Assembly (NCBI GenBank): GCA_041821185.1
Contig: JBGUBD010000004.1
Span: 372,001 to 436,000, forward strand
Reading direction: 5' to 3'
Source: Phycisphaerales bacterium AB-hyl4
GTDB taxonomy: Bacteria; Planctomycetota; Phycisphaerae; Phycisphaerales; Phycisphaeraceae
Length of the DNA stretch: 64,000 nucleotides
Part shown: one piece after another, positions 52,770 through 60,849 of the stretch
Layout of the letters: each line of letters begins with the position of its first letter
Numbering within the stretch: position 1 is the first letter of the stretch
The notes under the pieces: model-generated
Told to the model about the DNA's origin: nothing
Seen by the model: the letters and a program-made list of their open reading frames with translations, nothing else
The model's database searches: none
Program-made: the position numbers and the translations under genes

Positions 52770-53742
52770 CCTCGTCCGGCGAGGTTTCGATCGGCTGACC
52801 AAACGCGTACACCATCGCCCGCTTGCTCGCCGTCTCGCGGAAGCCCGCGCCGCGGTACAGCCGGGTGGCAGGCTCGTTGCGTTCGTCCACGGCGAGGATC
52901 ATGCTCCCCCGGCCAGCCGCGTGCACCAGGTCGAGCGCGTGTTCAAGCAACTGCTTGCCAAGCCCCTGGCCGCGGTACGGCACGGCCAGCCCGAGATAGA
53001 CCAACTCGCAGGCGTCCATATGCGGCAGGTCGTTGATGAGCATCGCACCCACGGGCGTTTGATCGTCGTAGATCGCATGCCAGAGGTCGGGCCGGAAGAC
53101 GCCGGCCGACTGGTGGCCGACGATGACATCGTCGATGCTGCGCAGCCCGCGCAGCCCCGGGCAATCGAGCGTCTGTTCATAGCTGTCGAGGATCGGCCGG
53201 GCGAAGTCGTCAACCGGGCCATCGTCCCAATGCAGCACACGATAGCCGGGCAAACGCCCGGCGAGCGAGCGCGGCCGTGGACGTCGGTTGAGGCGTCGGC
53301 TCATGTATTTCAACGTCGCCAGATCATGGAAGCCGGCGTCGCGCATCGCCCCCGCCAACCGGCGCTGCGGCGGGTCGAGCAGGCATTGAATCAGCCGCAT
53401 CCGATCCGTCGACTGCGCCCGGCAGGCCGTCCGCAGCAGTTCGACCGCCAGCTGCTCGCTCGGCCAACTCGTCGCAGGCGAGCAGAAAAGCATGCCCGAC
53501 CGCCCACGGCAAGGTACGATCAGCACCGCTGCCTGGAGCGTCTCGCCTTCGACCGCAACCCAGAGATCGTCAAGCACCAGGCTCTGCTGCCGGGCATAGT
53601 CGAGGAACGGCTGCACCGCCGCCTCCCGCCCCGACGCCCGGCCGCTGAGCAGCAGGCCGATCGCTTCGCGTTGCCGATCGGGGTCGACCCGCACAAAGCG
53701 AGGCCCGTCGGTTGGTTCGGGATTGCGAATCGCCTCTGTCAT
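52738..53742 (-). CDS. GNAT-family N-acetyltransferase, double domain
   Basis: Two GNAT-like halves are visible in 334 residues: a degenerate N-terminal one (VLIVPCRGRSGMLFCSP) and a complete C-terminal one. The latter has YLGLAVPYRGQGLGKQLLEHAL, the acetyl-CoA pyrophosphate loop Q/RxxGxG/A, and NEPATRLYRGAGFRE. The acceptor is unknown. The ATG at 53742 (MTEAIRNPE) is preferred because the upstream frame reads through a repeat at 53880. Confidence 0.8.
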   Translation of the reverse strand: MTEAIRNPEPTDGPRFVRVDPDRQREAIGLLLSGRASGREAAVQPFLDYARQQSLVLDDLWVAVEGETLQAAVLIVPCRGRSGMLFCSPATSWPSEQLAVELLRTACRAQSTDRMRLIQCLLDPPQRRLAGAMRDAGFHDLATLKYMSRRLNRRPRPRSLAGRLPGYRVLHWDDGPVDDFARPILDSYEQTLDCPGLRGLRSIDDVIVGHQSAGVFRPDLWHAIYDDQTPVGAMLINDLPHMDACELVYLGLAVPYRGQGLGKQLLEHALDLVHAAGRGSMILAVDERNEPATRLYRGAGFRETASKRAMVYAFGQPIETSPDEVSRDADGRRP

Positions 53743-53879
53743 GTCGCCATGAGCCCCGTTCTTAAGAGTGAAGGGCGCATTGTAGCCAGTGCCGTCGGCG
53801 CTGTTGATGCTGATTTGGTTTTGAGCCGACGCGATCACGCCCCTGTGATGCGGATCGGGCATGAATCTCGGGTGTGCTC

Positions 53880-53907
53880 GAAGCCACGGATTCAATCCGT
53901 GGGCTTC
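53880..53907. repeat. REP-like palindrome, family B
   Basis: GAAGCCACGGATTCAATCCG with TGGGCTTC forms a hairpin in the GNAT/rpsA divergent spacer. Confidence 0.75.
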
Positions 53908-53954
53908 GGCCTCATACACAAACCCCGTGGCCTGCCAAAGTCAAATTTTCCACT

Positions 53955-53984
53955 CTGGCACTTTGCCGTGAGCCGGGGTACAAT
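53955..53984 (+). promoter_or_regulatory. Candidate rpsA promoter
   Basis: CTGGCA (53955-53960) and TACAAT (53979-53984) are separated by 18 bp. They predict a 5' leader of about 150 nt before the rpsA start. Confidence 0.4.
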
Positions 53985-54142
53985 GTGCGGCTTCCCATCG
54001 GTCGCGGTGCGCCCTGCGCGGGGCGTCGGTCGAATCGGGACAACCGGACAAGGCGGTCGGCGTGAGGCACGTCGGCGGCGACCCGTTTCTGCCTGGTGTG
54101 AGCCAGGCCGGGTATGTGCAGAAGCATTGGAACATTTTCTTT

Positions 54143-55942
54143 ATGGTAGATCAGAACCTGATCGCGGAGCTGGAACTCGAAGGCAATGAGGCGGAGGCGA
54201 TGCTCGCCGACGCGTTCGGCCAGGACGTGGCCGAGGGCAACCTCGACCAGTTGCTCGAGGGACAGATCGCCGACTTCAAGCCCGGCACGATTCTCCAGGG
54301 CAAGATCATCGGCAAGGCCGGCGACGACTTCATGGTCGAAGTCGGGCTCAAGAGCGAGGGCATCCTCGACAAAAACGAATTTGACGAACCGGAAAACGTC
54401 GACATCGGCGATACCGTCGAAGTCCTGCTCGAGCAGGTCGAAGGCGAATCCGGCACGGTTCAGATTTCCAAGCGGAAAGCTGACCGCATCCGCGGCTGGG
54501 AACAGATCGTCACCACCAAGGCCGAAGGCGACACCGTCGAAGGCCGGGTCATGCGAAAAATCAAGGGCGGCCTGCTCGTCGACATCGGCGTGCCCGTCTT
54601 CCTCCCCGCCAGCCAGGTCGACATCCGTCGCCCGAGCGATATCGGCATCTACATCGGCCAGACCATCGACGCCCAGATCCTCAAGATCGACGAGCAGCGG
54701 CGAAACATCGTCATCAGCCGACGTAAGCTCATCGAAGAGGAACGCGCCGAGAAGCGCAAGAAGCTGCTCGAATCCGTCAAGGAAGGCGACATCGCCACCG
54801 GCGTGGTCAAGAACATCGCCGACTTCGGCGCGTTCGTCGACCTCGGCGGCATCGACGGCCTGCTGCACATCACCGATATGAGCTGGGGCCGCGTCGGACA
54901 CCCCTCCGACGTCGTCAAGATCGACCAGAAGATCGAAGTCAAGATCCTCAACATCGATTACGACAAGGAAAAGATCGCCCTCGGCCTCAAGCAGAAAGAG
55001 TCCTCGCCCTGGGAGGACATCGAGAAGAAATATCCGTCCAACACGCGCGTCAAGGGCACGGTTACGAACATCATGTCCTACGGCGCGTTCGTCAAGCTCG
55101 AAGAAGGTGTCGAAGGCCTCGTCCACATCTCCGAGATGTCATGGACCAAGCGCATCAACCACCCCTCCGAGATGGTCAGCGTCGGCGAAGAAGTCGAAGT
55201 CGTCGTGCTCGACATCAACAAGGACAAGCAGGAAATCAGCCTCGGCATCAAGCAGACCGAGGTCAACCCCTGGGAACTGGTCGCCGAGAAGTACCCCCCC
55301 GGCACGGTCGTCGAGGGCAAGGTCCGCAACCTGGCCAGCTATGGCGCTTTCGTCGAGATCGAACCTGGCATCGACGGCCTGCTGCACGTGTCCGACCTCT
55401 CCTGGACCAAGAAGCTCACGCATCCCAACGAGCTGCTTAAGAAGGGTGAAACCATCAGCTGCGTCGTGCTCGAAGTCGACCAGCAGAAGCAGCGCATCGC
55501 GCTGGGCCTCAAGCAGCTCACCGAAGACCCGTGGTTCGAAGCGATCCCGACCCACTACCAGCCGGGCATGATCGTCCGCGGCAAGGTGACAAAGATCACC
55601 AACTTCGGCGTGTTCGTCGAACTCGAAGACGACCTCGAAGGCCTGCTCCACATCTCCGAACTCTCCGACCACAAGGTCGAGAACCCGCAGGAAGTGGTGA
55701 AGGTCGACGAAGAACTGGAAGTGAAAATCCTCCGCGTCGACGTGGACGATCGCAAGATCGGCCTGTCGCTCAAGCGGGCGCAGTGGACCGCGGACCAGGA
55801 AGAAGCAGTCGCCAAGCAGGAAGCCAAGAAGGGTCCGGCAGCCGGCGGCGGCGGTGGACTGGGCGGCCTCGGCGACGGCGGCGCACTGGGCACGGACAAG
55901 ATCACCTTCGGCCAGGGCGGCGTGAAGCCGTCGGGCGACTGA
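54143..55942 (+). CDS. rpsA: 30S ribosomal protein S1
   Basis: Six S1 (OB-fold) domains follow each other in 599 residues; the first (GTILQGKIIGKAGDDFMVEV) and second are divergent. Domains 3 to 6 are canonical (for example VVKNIADFGAFVDLGGIDG and VRNLASYGAFVEIEPGIDG). The protein binds mRNA on the 30S subunit. The C-terminal tail is glycine-rich (GGGGGLGGLGDGG) and ends GTDKITFGQGG. The ATG at 54143 (MVDQNLIAE) is chosen on homology; there is no Shine-Dalgarno sequence in front of it, as for E. coli rpsA, where S1 regulates its own translation. A strong terminator follows. Confidence 0.95.
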   Translation: MVDQNLIAELELEGNEAEAMLADAFGQDVAEGNLDQLLEGQIADFKPGTILQGKIIGKAGDDFMVEVGLKSEGILDKNEFDEPENVDIGDTVEVLLEQVEGESGTVQISKRKADRIRGWEQIVTTKAEGDTVEGRVMRKIKGGLLVDIGVPVFLPASQVDIRRPSDIGIYIGQTIDAQILKIDEQRRNIVISRRKLIEEERAEKRKKLLESVKEGDIATGVVKNIADFGAFVDLGGIDGLLHITDMSWGRVGHPSDVVKIDQKIEVKILNIDYDKEKIALGLKQKESSPWEDIEKKYPSNTRVKGTVTNIMSYGAFVKLEEGVEGLVHISEMSWTKRINHPSEMVSVGEEVEVVVLDINKDKQEISLGIKQTEVNPWELVAEKYPPGTVVEGKVRNLASYGAFVEIEPGIDGLLHVSDLSWTKKLTHPNELLKKGETISCVVLEVDQQKQRIALGLKQLTEDPWFEAIPTHYQPGMIVRGKVTKITNFGVFVELEDDLEGLLHISELSDHKVENPQEVVKVDEELEVKILRVDVDDRKIGLSLKRAQWTADQEEAVAKQEAKKGPAAGGGGGLGGLGDGGALGTDKITFGQGGVKPSGD

Positions 55943-55975
55943 TCGCGTCCATCCACAACTCGCAGTAACAACCCC

Positions 55976-56008
55976 AAGGGCGTCGGTGACATCACCGACG
56001 CCCTTTTT
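55976..56008 (+). terminator. Strong Rho-independent terminator of rpsA
   Basis: GGGCGTCGGTGA/TCACCGACGCCC is a perfect 12-bp stem with a 2-nt loop, followed by TTTTT. Confidence 0.92.
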
Positions 56009-56099
56009 CTATGGGCATAGATCGCTTTCGGTTTAACCGGGGCGGGTCCCACACCGCATTCCGAAGGATGTCGCCCGCCAATCGAAACGTCCCACCAGA

Positions 56100-56323
56100 C
56101 AGTCGCCGAGCGTGAGCATCAGATGACAGCCTCACTGGCCCTTCGGGACACCAGCGGTACGCGCGTGTCGCCAGCCACGCGAGAACGCGTTCGGCGGGCG
56201 GCGGTGGATCTGAATTATGTGCCGTCGCTTGCGGCAAGGTCGCTGGGCCGGGGCAAGACTTACTCACTTGGCTTTATCTGTGGCGATATATGTACGCTGT
56301 CATGCTGGTTATGGCTTTGGTGA
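56100..56323 (+). pseudogene. LacI-family regulator remnant
   Basis: The frame reads MTASLALRDTSGTRVSP, then ATRERVRRAAVDLNYVPSLA and ARSLGRGKTYSLGFI, which is the second half of a LacI helix-turn-helix, its hinge and the first strand of the sugar-binding core. The first recognition helix is damaged (VAEREHQMTASL, where VAxxAGVSxxTVS is expected). The sequence breaks off after ICGDI and runs into unrelated codons. About 270 residues of the effector domain are missing. It cannot make a working regulator. Confidence 0.6.
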
Positions 56324-56685
56324 CAACCGCCATAGCGGATGACATCCGTTTCCGGGAGATTTTTCCGCTTCCACGCGTGGGGCATTACCAGGACGAGATC
56401 GTTCCGATCGGTGCGAACGTCTCACTTCAGAGTGCGGCCACATTCGACAGCGACAAGCTGGCGATGGCCGCTGAGGACATGAGCGACTACCTGACGCGCC
56501 GATATGGGCAATCCATTTCAATCACACATGGCGAGCCAGCCGATTCGGATGCCGACTTTCGCATAGCCGTGCTTCATCTTGACGCGTTGAGTTCGGAACT
56601 TCGAAAGAAACTGTTTACCGACACATACGACCCGGCATTGCTTCCGTCGGGCAACCTATCTCGACAACTTCTGGGAAAATCGTGA
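56290..56685 (+). pseudogene. N-terminal fragment of a secreted glycoside hydrolase-like protein
   Basis: The reading frame starts with a signal peptide (MYAVMLVMALVTTAIA). About 100 residues follow that resemble the N-terminal non-catalytic domain of GH20/alpha-glucuronidase-like proteins (SDKLAMAAEDMSDYLTRRYG, DADFRIAVLHLDAL). It loses the frame near 56648, and the remaining catalytic part is absent. Its start overlaps the end of the LacI remnant, suggesting that a deletion joined two genes. Upstream of the ATG there is no ribosome site. It is likely non-functional, though a short secreted product cannot be excluded. Confidence 0.55.
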
Positions 56686-56998
56686 TTCGATCGACCGCGA
56701 AAACTATCCCGACGCGCCGAGCCCGGCCGAGATCGACGCCAAGCGTTTCCGCCTGATGATGGACGCGATCTCGGAAACGAATCCCGAGGCGCATGTCACC
56801 CCGACGCTGCCGGTCTACTACGACGATCCGGACTGGTGGGAACGGCCGTTCGCCTTCGATATCACGCCCTATGTGAAGTGGGACGAGCCGAACGTCATCA
56901 CCGTGCTGGTTAATGATTTTCACCTGGATGGCGGCATCTGGAAGTCGGTCTTTCTACACCTGATGGGTGGGCCGGGCATGTTCAGCCCGGAGCAGTGA
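56648..56998 (+). pseudogene. Internal/C-terminal glycoside hydrolase fragments, GH2-like sugar-binding piece
   Basis: In another frame from the previous fragment the DNA reads RATYLDNFWENRDSIDREN and onward to MMDAISETNPEAHVTPTL. It then enters FAFDITPYVKWDEPNVITVL and GGIWKSVFLH, which resembles the GH2 N-terminal jelly roll (pattern PFxxDxTxYxxxxxNxxxVxV). It stops at 56998. There is no start codon or ribosome site suited to this frame. The pieces appear to come from one or two larger, internally deleted glycosidases. Confidence 0.55.
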
Positions 56999-57149
56999 CG
57001 ATGTCAATGCGACGCTCGAAGGGGGCAAATGGTCGCCGACGGAGTGTGTCACAAATCAGATCCGAAGGGTTGCCGGTTCATGCGGGCGTCCGGAACCCAT
57101 CAATCTCAAACGCCCACTTTCAATGAACGTGACAAGGAGAAGTAAGATT

Positions 57150-57387
57150 ATGATGAAACGCAACAGCTTTACCGCCCTGACCGCCGGCGTGTTGGTAACC
57201 GGCAGCCGTCTCAGACGAACTCGTCTATTTCGGGAGCCGTGACCAGCGGCTTTATGCCGTGGATCGCGACACCGGCAAGCGGCGCTGGATTTTCAAAACT
57301 GAGCACCGGGCGTTCTCATCGGCTGTGGTCTCTGACGGCATGCTGTTTTTCGGCAACCAAGACGGCCGCCTTTACGCATTGAAATGA
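57150..57387 (+). pseudogene. Internally deleted PQQ-repeat beta-propeller gene
   Basis: An ATG at 57150 with a clear ribosome site (AAGGAG) begins a signal-like MMKRNSFTALTAGVLVTG. Near 57200 the frame shifts to AAVSDELVYFGSRDQRLYAV, then DRDTGKRRWIFKTEH, SSAVVSDGMLFFGNQDGRLY and ALK, and stops at 57387. This is the last one and a half blades of a PQQ-like/BamB-type beta-propeller. Start and end of one exported propeller gene are thus kept, and the middle is lost. Confidence 0.65.
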
Positions 57388-57559
57388 TTGTCGATTCGCC
57401 GCGCAACCCGACTCATCGGCGCCGCAGCGTTAAGGTACGGCTCGGGCGGCGTCCACGTGTGGAAGCATCACCCGGCGAAGGCGTGTAGGCAAAAGCCCAC
57501 TCACCGCAAAGATTGATGAAAGGCGAAACAGGACTGTTACGCATCGACCTGTTCACTTT
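57388..57559. other. Gap between two gene remnants
   Basis: No gene was seen. The A/T-rich spot near 57560 belongs to the end of the following minus-strand remnant. Confidence 0.4.
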
Positions 57560-57697
57560 TTAATTGTGATCCATCACCGCGCCCACGTCGATCGTGTACA
57601 TCGCCCGCCGTCCCTCATGGATCGAATCGATGCACACCGCACGCCCCTCAGGGTGCCAACGCGGATGCAGATCGCAACGGACCTCTATATCGAAGTG
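57560..57697 (-). pseudogene. C-terminal fragment of a PD40/WD40-like beta-propeller protein
   Basis: The minus strand reads HFDIEVRCDLHPRW, then HPEGRAVCIDSIHEGRRAMY and TIDVGAVMDHN, and stops with TAA. The pattern HPxWxPxGxxVxxDSxHEGxRxMYxxDV is the last blade of PD40-type (TolB-like) propellers in planctomycetes. A TAG stop lies immediately upstream of the first His codon, so the rest of the gene is missing. It is a remnant in opposite orientation to the preceding ones. Confidence 0.6.
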
Positions 57698-57851
57698 CTA
57701 CATGGCCCCGGCGGTGTCCTTCGCTCGGCATAGGCCTATGGCTGCGGCTGCGGCCCATGCCGAGGCACCATGACCAAGGAGCGTCAAAGCTCGTATCTGG
57801 AGTGGGCCAAGGATGGGGCCAGGACCACCCCATGCACGCCCCCTTAAATGT

Positions 57852-57884
57852 AAATGGCGGGCCAAAGTGTATGGCCCGCCATTT
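57852..57884 (-). terminator. Terminator hairpin of PEP-CTERM gene
   Basis: AAATGGCGGGCCA/TGGCCCGCCATTT is a perfect 13-bp stem with a 7-nt loop, 30 bp beyond the stop of the gene at 57916. The T-tract on the minus side is interrupted (TTACATTT). Confidence 0.7.
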
Positions 57885-57915
57885 GTTCGTGTTTGCAGGT
57901 TGTCTCACCTGTCGG

Positions 57916-59217
57916 TCAGCTTGTCGCAATTCTCGACTTGCGGCGACCCAGAAGCAGCATCGCGCCGCCGGTCAGCGCCAGCATCGCCGACGATGGTTCG
58001 GGCACGAGCGCACTCGTATGCCAGATCTCGTTACCGTTGACACTGAACATCAGGTGAAGATAGTCATTCCCGTCAATTGCGGCTTTGATATTTTGGACGT
58101 CGTACGTGCCTTCGGTGAGCAGAACGTTGTCGCCCAGCAACTCGCCGGTCTCGTCGACCCGCTGGAGCCAGAGCGCGTTATTTGTCGACTCATCTTCCGA
58201 ATCGTACGGCGCGACGAAAAACACATAGTGCACGCCCGCCGAGTCAATGACCATGCTGACTTCACTGGCGTCGGATGCGTCGTAAAGGCGGATCGGTGTA
58301 CTGTCGCCCTCTAAAACGTCGAGGTAAAGGGTGACATAGCCCGTGACCGAACCGCTATTGGTTGACGAGCCCCACTGCTGGATGGCGGCCAGGTCGATCG
58401 CGTCCCCGCGGAAGGCGGCGGACATCAGGTCAGCCGAGTACAAGCGCGATTCGCCGCCAAAGAGGCTCACCTGTCCCGTCGAATCGTTCCCGCCGCTGTG
58501 GGCGAAGTATTCCTCCGGCGGTACCGTGCTGCGGTCGAAATCCCCGGACGCCGTCTTTGCCCAGACGTACGGACTGTTGCCGGCCGCTCCATCATTATGG
58601 CTGGCGGCGAGGCGCGATTGCGTAAAGATATAAGCTTCGGAACTGCTGGCAGCGAGCAACGAGGCCCCCGCTCGCGTACGGAAATCGGTGGTACTGTCGA
58701 ACATGATGCGTTCACTTTGCCAGTTTCCGTCATTGGCGAGCATTCGATACCGATGGTTGCGGGCCTCGCCGTTGGTAGCGGTCTGCCAGGACACGTGCAC
58801 ATTATCGTCGGCGTCGATGGCAAGATCGGTGGTGCCCCGGGTGTCGCCGATTTTCGTAGCCCCTTGCCAGTCACCGTTCTGCTGGTGGTTGTGATAGAGG
58901 TCGTTGTCCCCAGCCTTGTAGTAGGTGATATGTGCTTGGCCGGTGCTGTCGTAGGCAAGCCGCGGCGCGAAATTGTTCCATGCGCTGTGCGAGACGGTAG
59001 TCCCGCCGCTTACGCCGAGTTCGCGGTATTGGATGCCCTGCGCATCGTTGGTCGTGTGGACATAGCCAAGGGTGCCGTCGGGTTTCACGGCGATATCCAA
59101 GCCATAGAAGCGGTTGCCAACGCTGTAGACCGTGTCGAACGGTTCGAAGACTACATCCGCCGTGGCGATGCCGCTGATTCCCAATGACATGATCGCTGCA
59201 AGATACGCCTTTTCCAT
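57916..59217 (-). CDS. PEP-CTERM sorting-domain protein, beta-propeller-like
   Basis: This 433-residue protein has a signal peptide (MEKAYLAAIMSLGISGIATA). The body shows recurring strand patterns such as IAVKPDGTLGYVHTTN, LAYDSTGQAHITYYKAGD and LAIDADDNVHVSWQTA, which look like BNR/Asp-box-type propeller blades. The C-terminus is classical: VPEPSSAMLALTGGAML followed by LLGRRKSR, meaning exosortase recognition, transmembrane segment and basic end. It should be exported and anchored or released at the outer surface. Its promoter has two LacI-type operators. The exosortase is not in this window. Confidence 0.85.
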   Translation of the reverse strand: MEKAYLAAIMSLGISGIATADVVFEPFDTVYSVGNRFYGLDIAVKPDGTLGYVHTTNDAQGIQYRELGVSGGTTVSHSAWNNFAPRLAYDSTGQAHITYYKAGDNDLYHNHQQNGDWQGATKIGDTRGTTDLAIDADDNVHVSWQTATNGEARNHRYRMLANDGNWQSERIMFDSTTDFRTRAGASLLAASSSEAYIFTQSRLAASHNDGAAGNSPYVWAKTASGDFDRSTVPPEEYFAHSGGNDSTGQVSLFGGESRLYSADLMSAAFRGDAIDLAAIQQWGSSTNSGSVTGYVTLYLDVLEGDSTPIRLYDASDASEVSMVIDSAGVHYVFFVAPYDSEDESTNNALWLQRVDETGELLGDNVLLTEGTYDVQNIKAAIDGNDYLHLMFSVNGNEIWHTSALVPEPSSAMLALTGGAMLLLGRRKSRIATS

Positions 59218-59345
59218 TCCTTCATCCTTTCAGAAAGTTCTACGAGGTGGATCTGCACCGGACGAGTCATGGCCCGAGACACTGCTCCGTGGGCCGAAGT
59301 AGTAACGCATGCCATACGGCACGAGGAGGGCACCCCCCTCCGCAA

Positions 59346-59359
59346 GCTTAACGTTAATC
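59346..59359. promoter_or_regulatory. Second LacI-type operator, GCTTAACGTTAATC
   Basis: A palindrome with central CG (TTAACGTTAA), located about 20 bp downstream of the -10 element of the PEP-CTERM promoter. This matches a LacI-family site and the operator consensus of the two promoters of this locus. Confidence 0.6.
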
Positions 59360-59370
59360 CTACGAAGACG

Positions 59371-59398
59371 AGATTAGCATAACGTTTAGCCTTGTCAA
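59371..59398 (-). promoter_or_regulatory. Promoter with LacI-type operator between -35 and -10
   Basis: On the minus strand: TTGACA (59393-59398), a 16-bp spacer and TAATCT (59371-59376). The spacer consists almost entirely of the near-palindrome GCTAAACGTTATGC (59377-59390). A repressor bound there would block RNA polymerase. The block is nearly identical to that at 60701. Confidence 0.7.
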
Positions 59399-59530
59399 GG
59401 AAAAAACGCCCGCTGAGTCGGCCGCGGCCGCCGCCGTCAACCGCGATTCCGTTGGACCAGGGTCAGCCGACAAGACCGCAGTGGATCCTGTCGCACAAGC
59501 CGACGTACCTGGGAGGACGACACGCCTGAA

Positions 59531-60598
59531 TCAGTTTGACGAGGACTCGCGAACGATCAGCTTGGGTTCGATGATTCGGACCTCGGGCTCCTCGTTCGCC
59601 GCTTCACCTTCGATCAAGGCAAGGACGCGTTCAACGATCTGCCCGGCGAACTGCTCGATGTCATAGCCGATGGTCGTCAGCGAGGGGCGGGCGTACTGAG
59701 AATCGATGTCGTTGTCCATACTGACGATGGCAAGGTCGCGTGGGACGACATATTTGGATTGATCGAGAGCACGAAGGACAATTCGGGCGCACAAATCGCT
59801 ATGGACGATGAGGGCATCCGCGCCGCCTTGCTGAATTACACGGAGCACGATTTCACGCGTGGTGTCGAGCGACGGCAGCATGTCGTTGGGCAGCACGCCG
59901 ATGAGGGCAGGGTCGGCCGCGTGGCCATGCGTTTTCTGTGCCTGCCGGTAGCCTTCGAGCTTTTCCTGAGGGGAAAGCGCGTTGCTGTCGAGCGTGATCA
60001 TGCCGATGCGCTTTCGCCCGGTGTGAAGCAGGTGGTCATAAGCCATGTGGATGCCTGCGGTGTAGTTGAACGTCACGCAGTTGTATGGCTGTTCAAGACG
60101 TGCCCGCCCGACAAAGACGACATTGCTCATCTGGGCGAGAGCCTGGGGCACATGCCTGGCCAGGGTCGGGTCGGAGTAATCGTGGCCGAAGCCGATAACC
60201 CCATCGACGCCGCGCATGGAGAAGTCGTTGATGTAGTCGCGTACTCGCTCGAGGCTGTCGTGGAACTGGCCGACCATCATGCGGTAGCCATGCCTGGCGA
60301 GCGCCTGCTCGACCGCAGCGACGATCGCCATCTTGGCGGACGGAGCATGGGTGTCGAGGAACGCCCCGATCATCTGGGACTTGCCGCCGCGGAGAATGCG
60401 GGCGGCCATGTTCGGCCGATATCCCAGCTCGCGTGCAATGCGTCGGATCTTCACGATCGTCTCAGGGCTCACGCCCTGAGTCTTGTCGCCAGTGGCGTTT
60501 AGCGCTTTGGAAACGCTGACCATGGACACGCCGGCCCGCTGGGCAATGACAGCCAGCGAAACGGGGCGACCGCGACGTTTCGTCTGTTGTTCCACCAT
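59531..60598 (-). CDS. LacI-family transcriptional regulator
   Basis: 355 residues: the helix-turn-helix (VSLAVIAQRAGVSMVSVSKAL) and hinge (GYRPNMAARILRGG), then a periplasmic-binding-protein-like core (GVDGVIGFGHD, GRKRIGMITLD, VVPRDLAIVSMDND, RPSLTTIGYD). It should bind a palindromic operator as a dimer and respond to a sugar or sugar derivative. The genes on both sides have matching operators in their promoters, so it very likely controls them. The start at 60598 has AAAAGGGG upstream. Confidence 0.92.
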   Translation of the reverse strand: MVEQQTKRRGRPVSLAVIAQRAGVSMVSVSKALNATGDKTQGVSPETIVKIRRIARELGYRPNMAARILRGGKSQMIGAFLDTHAPSAKMAIVAAVEQALARHGYRMMVGQFHDSLERVRDYINDFSMRGVDGVIGFGHDYSDPTLARHVPQALAQMSNVVFVGRARLEQPYNCVTFNYTAGIHMAYDHLLHTGRKRIGMITLDSNALSPQEKLEGYRQAQKTHGHAADPALIGVLPNDMLPSLDTTREIVLRVIQQGGADALIVHSDLCARIVLRALDQSKYVVPRDLAIVSMDNDIDSQYARPSLTTIGYDIEQFAGQIVERVLALIEGEAANEEPEVRIIEPKLIVRESSSN

Positions 60599-60700
60599 GC
60601 CAAGACCCCTTTTCGAGCAACCAGCCCATCAATCGCCACGGCCGCGCCCGCCGTAGATAATGCTTGTAACACAACTTACATTCATCATAAACAGCCATGC

Positions 60701-60729
60701 TTGACAAGGCTTAACCTTAAGCTTATCCT
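60701..60729 (+). promoter_or_regulatory. Promoter with LacI-type operator between -35 and -10
   Basis: TTGACA (60701-60706), exactly 17 bp, then TATCCT (60724-60729). Within the spacer lies GCTTAACCTTAAGC (60709-60722), a palindrome with one central mismatch. From the -35 on, about 24 of 29 bases match the promoter at 59371. Transcription would begin near 60736 and read the pseudopilin and DUF4838 genes. Confidence 0.75.
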
Positions 60730-60849
60730 AGCAGAAAAGGCTCGGCGAGAAAAGGCTTAGGCTTGATTTTAAGCTTTTCAAGGCAAGGGCAGTCGCCCTT
60801 AACAGTACATATTTGCATCGATCCCTTTTGATCCCGAAAGGATAATAGC

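Larger units (their letters stand above)
59218..59530. other. Regulatory spacer between LacI gene end and PEP-CTERM gene
   Basis: This 313-bp spacer contains the promoter/operator block of the PEP-CTERM gene at 59346-59398. The rest (59400-59530) is 3' untranslated sequence of the LacI gene. No gene was seen. Confidence 0.5.

Noticed and set aside
53956..53968. TGGCAC followed by TTGC resembling a sigma-54 promoter before rpsA
   Set aside because: The distance between the -24 and -12 parts is too short; a sigma-70 reading with TACAAT is better.
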